A DNA stretch of 16,940 nt from AC-69 sp046728055 (GTDB taxonomy: Bacteria > Actinomycetota > UBA4738 > HRBIN12). Numbering within the stretch: the stretch's first letter is position 1; each line of letters begins with the position of its first letter. The notes under the pieces were generated by a model. That model was not told the DNA's origin, made no database searches, and worked only from the letters and a program-made list of their open reading frames with translations. This document shows, piece after piece, positions 12,943 to 16,940 of the stretch. The translations under genes and the position numbers were made by a program. The stretch lies in contig JBKPDU010000028.1 in assembly GCA_046728055.1 (NCBI GenBank), forward strand, positions 1-16,940, given 5' to 3'.

Positions 12943-14163
12943 TCATCGCTCAGCGCGAAACAACCGCATCGGGGCTGCCACGCCCTTGAGGGTCACTGGA
13001 CCGATGTCCTGGAAGCTGAAGCCCTCGGCCAGCTGGGCGACCTCCTCGCTGACGATCACCTGGCCGGCCTGCGCGACCGATGCGAGTCTCGACGCAATGT
13101 TGACTGTCCGTCCGTACACGTCGCCGTCCTGGAAGATCACCGGGCCGGCATGTATGCCGATGTGGGCCGGCGGGAGTTCGATCGCCGGAGCCTGCTCGAC
13201 CATATCCAAACCCGCCTCCACTCCATGAGCGGGGTGGCGGAAGTGGAACATCCCTCCGTCGCCCAGCCACCTGATCGGGCTCCCGCCCCTACGGCGAGAG
13301 ATATCCTTCACCAGGGAGGCGAGCTGGGCGGCCACGTCTGCCGCGAACCGATCGCCGCGCTCCTCGGTCAGGCGGGTGTAGCCGGTGAGGTCCACGAAAC
13401 AGATCGCCGGCGGCTGGGGGACGTGGCTCTCGATTCCCTCGGCCTCCAGTGCGGCCTCCACGTGGTTCACGGAGTGCTCGATCCACGCATGGATGCGATG
13501 TCTCCGGTACACCAAGACGAGCGCCTTCTCCAGCGCCGCCGAGACGCGGTTGCCGAAATCGGTCCCGAACTCGATCAGCTCTCGCTCGGTCATGCCACTC
13601 GCTCGCAGGCGCTCCTCGATGTTCGCCTCGTAGAGCTCGGCCTCGGCCTTCGCGAGCCTGCGGACCGCGTCGGCGTAGACCGCGAACAGCCGGAGGGCCG
13701 CTTCATCCGGGACGTCCACGCGCCGGAAGAGCTCCATGACGTCGAGCAGCGCGAGGTCGTCCTCCCCGGCGCGGTCGTGTGGGTTCGGCGGCTCGAAGCC
13801 GATCGACTCGTGGAGGCGCTCTACGAGCGACCCGGGGACGCTGCGCTCGGCGGCGATGTCTTCGTACCGTCGATCGAGTCGCCCGGCCGCCAGGCCGGGG
13901 GCGTCGAGGAACGTGATCGAGAGGGCCTTCTTGTCCACGAGACGCATGATGGTCTCGGGCGGAAACCCGGCTTGCCACCACGCATAGAGGAGTCGCACCC
14001 GCCCTAGCTCATTCTGGACGGCAGTAGACACGTCGTCGCTCAGCGCACCTAGGGCTGTGAGGCGCCGAACGAACTCGATCGGAACGTTCGCGCGCCGAGC
14101 GATCTCGTCTGGCTGCGTGCTGCTGCCGCGTGGATCCGGTGAGACAGGCCGATTGCCATCCAT
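12943..14163 (-). CDS. Class III adenylate/guanylate cyclase with N-terminal regulatory domain
   Basis: The protein is 406 aa. The catalytic domain is C-terminal (about 250-406): the first metal-binding aspartate D258 in ICFVDLTGYTRLTEE, the second D302 in RWLGDGGMF, substrate-selecting D348 (DGDVYG) and the transition-state pair N355/R359 (VNIASR). All sites are on one chain, so a homodimer would form two complete centres. The usual adenine-selecting lysine four residues before D302 is arginine (R298), which leaves the substrate open. The first half is helical; it starts with a helix-turn-helix-like stretch (DEIARRANVPIEFVRRL) and ends in a long helix, comparable to the autoinhibitory module of mycobacterial Rv1264. 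ATG 14163 overlaps the stop of the upstream MFS gene (TGATG), so translation is coupled; TTG 14166 is a less likely start. Confidence 0.88.
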   Translation of the reverse strand: MDGNRPVSPDPRGSSTQPDEIARRANVPIEFVRRLTALGALSDDVSTAVQNELGRVRLLYAWWQAGFPPETIMRLVDKKALSITFLDAPGLAAGRLDRRYEDIAAERSVPGSLVERLHESIGFEPPNPHDRAGEDDLALLDVMELFRRVDVPDEAALRLFAVYADAVRRLAKAEAELYEANIEERLRASGMTERELIEFGTDFGNRVSAALEKALVLVYRRHRIHAWIEHSVNHVEAALEAEGIESHVPQPPAICFVDLTGYTRLTEERGDRFAADVAAQLASLVKDISRRRGGSPIRWLGDGGMFHFRHPAHGVEAGLDMVEQAPAIELPPAHIGIHAGPVIFQDGDVYGRTVNIASRLASVAQAGQVIVSEEVAQLAEGFSFQDIGPVTLKGVAAPMRLFRAER

Positions 14164-15519
14164 CAACGGATATCCGTCGTGCGCGAAGCCATCATCGTCG
14201 CGCCATCCTCAGCCGCCGCTCGCACGTCGGCCGGCTCGGCTGCCGGCTTGTGGCGGACGTCCATCCCTCGCAGCGCCGGGTTGAAGAACATGGCGATCAT
14301 CACCAGGACGTAGACAACGCCCATACCGACGATGGTCGGGATCAGCCCCGCTCCTTGCACCGCGACACCCACCACCACGGCTCCGATCGGGAAGGCTGCC
14401 TGTGCGATCGCGGTGAGCACCCCGAAGACCCGTCCCAACAGGTGCGGAGGCGTGTTCTCTTGCGTGACCGTCGCGAAGATGGGGTTGACGGTCCCGAACG
14501 CGAGTCCGGCGGCGATCGCCGCAATGATGGCAACTCCTAGTGGGGGCGATAGCGCGAGGGTTCCGTAGATGATGGTGGCACCGACCAGGTAGCTGACCAG
14601 GAACGTCCGACGGCGCGGCCACATGCTGCCGACGGATCCGAACAGCAGCGACCCCACGAACGCGCCCGCGCCGAACGAGCCGACCAGCGCACCGAAGCTC
14701 GTTGGACTCCCGGAGATCTCGTCCGCATAGACGGGGGCAACCACCGTCATGAGCGGCTGGTCGAAGAAGTTGCCGACGGTCGCGACCAGGATCATCCACA
14801 ACAGGAACGGTTTGGATCGCACGAACCTCAGTCCGTCCGCCAGTTCGGAGATGTAACGACGTCCGCTGGCCTGGACGGGCTGCCTCTCGCCGGCGTCGAC
14901 AGAGCGCGGGACGCCAACTGTCACCAGCAGCGCCGAGACACAGAACGTGCCTGCATCGACGAACAGCACGTTCGCGGCGCCGATAGCGGCGATCAGGGCG
15001 CCGGCGAGGAACGGGCCAAGCACCGAGCCCAACCGCGCGACCGCTCGATCACGCGCGTTCACGCGCTCGGGCGGCATCTGAGCCAGCCGCGCGAGGGCTG
15101 GCACGAGGGCGAGTTTCGCCGTGTCTCCCAGGGAGTTGATGCTTGAGAGGATGAACACGAGCACCACGATCATCCAGTACTCAAGCAGCCCCGCCAGATG
15201 CAGGGCGGGGGATCGAAGCGACGGTCGCCGCGCTCGCTACGTCCGCAAGAACGGTGCCCCGCCGAAAGCCCACTCGGTCGACCAACGGACCCCCGAGGAT
15301 CGGAACGAGCAGCCCCAGCGCGAGCGCCGCTCCGACGAGCCCGGTCTTCGCGGCGCTGCCGGTCGTCTGGAGGACGAACCAGGGCCCCGCGATGATCGTC
15401 ATCATGTTGCCGACCTGCGAGATGCCCTCGGCCGTGAGCACCGCGTACATCGGGCGACGGTTCGCAGCCGCGGTTGCCACGTTCTTGCTCAATCCGTGCT
15501 CGCCTCCAGCATCATTCAT
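14163..15519 (-). pseudogene. MFS transporter (DHA3/EntS-like) with a frameshift in a homopolymer
   Basis: The first part, from ATG 15519, reads NRRPMYAVLTAEGISQVGNMMTII and LVGAALALGLLVPILGGPLVDRVGFRRG (the loop after helix 2). It is lost at a stop near 15171. In another frame the protein continues at once: ALHLAGLLEYWMIVVLVFILSSINSLGDTAKLALVP through GSFGAGAFVGSLLFG and NTPPHLLGRVFGVLTAIAQAAF to the TGA at 14165-14163. Removing one base from the G5 run at 15207-15211 restores one frame of about 451 aa and 12 helices, the normal size. A single homopolymer lesion points to a sequencing error or a very recent mutation. The family exports small molecules by proton antiport; the substrate is unknown. 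The cyclase follows with overlapping codons. Confidence 0.85.
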
Positions 15520-15604
15520 ATCCGTCTACCCCAGACGCCGAGATCGGCTTCCACGCGTCGAGACGGACCTCGGCCCATCATTCGTCCTTGCCCTCAACGG
15601 TCGA

Positions 15605-16468
15605 TCACGGACACACAGCGGCGAAGATTTCCGGCAGCCGGTCGACAAAGTGAAGATGCCCCTCTCCGGGATGGAACGTGGCCTGACACTCGGGGATGAC
15701 TGAAGCCAGATAGCGCCCCATGGCGACCGGAGCGTTGGCGTCTTGCTCCCCGTGGGACAGGTACACGGGCGTCCGGATGTCCTCGAGGCGGAACCCCCAC
15801 GGCCGTGCGTAGAGCGCCATCTCCCAGGCGGGTCCCCGGCTCCCGCTGCGATACGCCTCGGACAGGCTCTCGACGAGGACCTCCCGCACGTCCGGCCGGT
15901 CCAGGTACCTCTTGTCCACCGGGGCGGCCACGCCGCTCTCCAGGACGCGATCCGGGTGCCTCCGCACGACCATCCCCGACCGCGCCATGAGGAGCCGCCG
16001 CAACACGCCTACGCGGCCCACCAGTTGGAGGGCGAGTCGGTTCTGCCGGCTCATGCCCGCGGTGGCGCCGGGGACGTCGAGGGGGGCGAGGCAACTCACG
16101 ATCCCCGCCCGCGTCAGCCGATCTGGGAGCTTCCAGGCGCATGCGGCGGCGTACGGGGCCCCGCCCGAGATCCCCAACACAGCGAAGCGGTCGAGCCCGA
16201 GGGCCGCTGCGAGCTCGAGCACGTCGTCGGGCCAATCGACGAGCGTGCGACCTCGCTGGAAGTCCGAGAGGCCCATCCCGGGTCGGTCGATCGCGATGAG
16301 CTTGATGCTCCTCGACATGGCCGTCTCGTCGGCGAGGCGGCCCTCGACGCGCGATCCCGGCCAGCCGTGGAAGTACAGGAGGGGCCGGCCCCCTCCATCG
16401 CCCCATTCCGCGTAGCCCATTCGGCGGCCGTCTCGAAGTCGGATCGTTCGGTCGGTCCCGTCCTTCAT
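15605..16468 (-). CDS. Alpha/beta hydrolase
   Basis: The protein is 287 aa from ATG 16468, with AAGG eight bases upstream; the frame is open further (ATG at 16507), but the conserved part begins after 16468. The family pattern is complete: oxyanion motif HGWPGSR (H34-G35), a DRPGMGLSD loop (61-69), nucleophile S101 in LGISGGAPYA, acid D243 in SHGEQDAN and base H271 (GEGHLHF). A cap region with many basic residues lies between. No signal peptide, so it is probably cytoplasmic. Alpha/beta hydrolases of this size include esterases, epoxide hydrolases and prolyl aminopeptidase-like enzymes; the substrate cannot be read here. It stands alone, 85 bases from the MFS gene on the same strand. Confidence 0.9.
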   Translation of the reverse strand: MKDGTDRTIRLRDGRRMGYAEWGDGGGRPLLYFHGWPGSRVEGRLADETAMSRSIKLIAIDRPGMGLSDFQRGRTLVDWPDDVLELAAALGLDRFAVLGISGGAPYAAACAWKLPDRLTRAGIVSCLAPLDVPGATAGMSRQNRLALQLVGRVGVLRRLLMARSGMVVRRHPDRVLESGVAAPVDKRYLDRPDVREVLVESLSEAYRSGSRGPAWEMALYARPWGFRLEDIRTPVYLSHGEQDANAPVAMGRYLASVIPECQATFHPGEGHLHFVDRLPEIFAAVCP

Positions 16469-16674
16469 CGAGGGAACCTTCTCGCCGATCTCGCGCCTGC
16501 GGGCCATGTTGTAGCTGTACCCGAACCGGCAATCGTCGACGCTCCGGAACCAGGCCAGCCCGATGCTTCGGTCTCGAGGCCGATTCAGGTACCTGCGGCG
16601 ATGGTCGTCTCCTACACGCTCGCGCTGGGCATCTATCGTCGCAGGGCGCCTGTCCCGACACCGATGCGGGGATC

Positions 16675-16867
16675 GTGATCGAGCTCGAGCCCCTTCCGCG
16701 AGACCAGCCACGTCCTGCTCATGGAAGCGCACGCGGCGGCCGGGAACACGGCGCAGGCGCTCGCCGCGTACGAGCGGCTCAGGGCGAAGCTCGCGGACAA
16801 GTTCGGCGCGTCGCCGTCGCCCGAGACCGAATCGGCGTTCCTCGAGATCCTCCGCGCGAACGAGTAG
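16675..16867 (+). pseudogene. C-terminal fragment of a BTAD (SARP/AfsR-type) regulator
   Basis: From 16675 the frame reads IELEP. After removing one base from the CCCC at 16690-16693 it continues FRETSHVLLMEAHAAAGNTAQALAAYERLRAKLADKFGASPSPETE to the TAG at 16865-16867. These are the last two TPR-like helices and the SPSPET tail of the bacterial transcriptional activator domain. The upstream part of such a regulator (at least 150 residues) is absent, and an in-frame TGA (16676-16678) precedes the main frame. It is a remnant. Confidence 0.7.
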
Positions 16868-16873
16868 TTCGAG

Positions 16874-16940
16874 TCAGGAGGACTCCTCACACGTCGCAAC
16901 GTGCAGGTACTGGCGGCACTCGTCCTCCGTAAGTTCCCGC
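16874..16940 (-). CDS. C-terminal end of a gene entering from beyond the window
   Basis: The minus strand from 16939 reads RELTEDECRQYLHVATCEESS and ends at TGA 16876-16874. The LTxxECxxYLHxxxC ending is familiar from the C-termini of large actinobacterial ATPase/WD40-type or cyclase-like regulators, so this may be such a gene. A hairpin GAGTC-AGGAG-GACTC (16871-16885) overlaps its stop and may serve as a terminator between it and the convergent BTAD remnant. Only about 21 codons are visible. Confidence 0.5.
   Translation of the reverse strand, partial: RELTEDECRQYLHVATCEESS

Noticed and set aside
15743..16678. 311-codon plus-strand open frame opposite the hydrolase
   Set aside because: The hydrolase on the other strand has every catalytic motif and a ribosome site; this frame has none.

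Overview
The window is GC-rich DNA with mostly G or C at third codon positions. It has GTG as well as ATG starts, TAnnnT -10 boxes placed 6-7 bases ahead of start codons (leaderless genes), and several protein families typical of Actinomycetota. I read it as a contig from an uncultured actinobacterium, perhaps of the Thermoleophilia/Acidimicrobiia type. No rRNA, tRNA, CRISPR array or intact insertion sequence is visible. No selenocysteine-machinery gene (selA, selB, selC, selD) lies in the window.

Layout. (1) 134-2766: a two-helix membrane protein of unknown function, divergent from a soluble GAF-domain histidine kinase and a NarL/DevR-type response regulator. The pair resembles the DevS/DevR (DosS/DosR) redox and hypoxia switch. 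(2) 2767-5899: a block likely to be controlled by that switch and heavily decayed. It holds a frameshifted flavodoxin, a wrecked second DevR-like receiver, an intact SRPBCC protein, an intact cysteine-containing receiver-like protein, and a phenylacetate-CoA-ligase-like gene broken by at least four frameshifts. Two tandem GGGACnTTCGACC boxes sit in the divergent region between the two intact genes. (3) 5971-10701: a copper module. csoR (repressor) diverges from copA through overlapping promoters and a palindromic operator. The copper ATPase carries an extra N-terminal cupredoxin domain and a C-terminal YHS domain. Behind it come a histidine-rich protein and a peroxiredoxin-like lipoprotein with an in-frame TGA at the redox-active position. 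(4) 10777-12196: a TetR regulator divergent from two small membrane proteins. (5) 12197-12942: a gene-poor stretch with a 29-base near-repeat and a remnant of a transporter gene. (6) 12943-15519: an MFS exporter (frameshifted in a homopolymer) translationally coupled to a class III nucleotidyl cyclase. (7) 15605-16940: an alpha/beta hydrolase, a fragment of a BTAD regulator, and the tail of a gene running off the window.

The most interesting object is the gene at 10132-10701. Its reading frame is open on both sides of one TGA codon. That codon falls where a redox cysteine is expected (Gly-Pro-Gly-U-Ser-Gly-Cys), and it is followed 20 bases later by a perfect 8-bp hairpin with a GGTCG loop, which is the geometry of a bacterial SECIS element. 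I propose a selenocysteine-containing, lipid-anchored peroxiredoxin-like protein in a copper-resistance operon. The competing explanation is a nonsense mutation or base-call error, because frameshifts are frequent elsewhere in this window.
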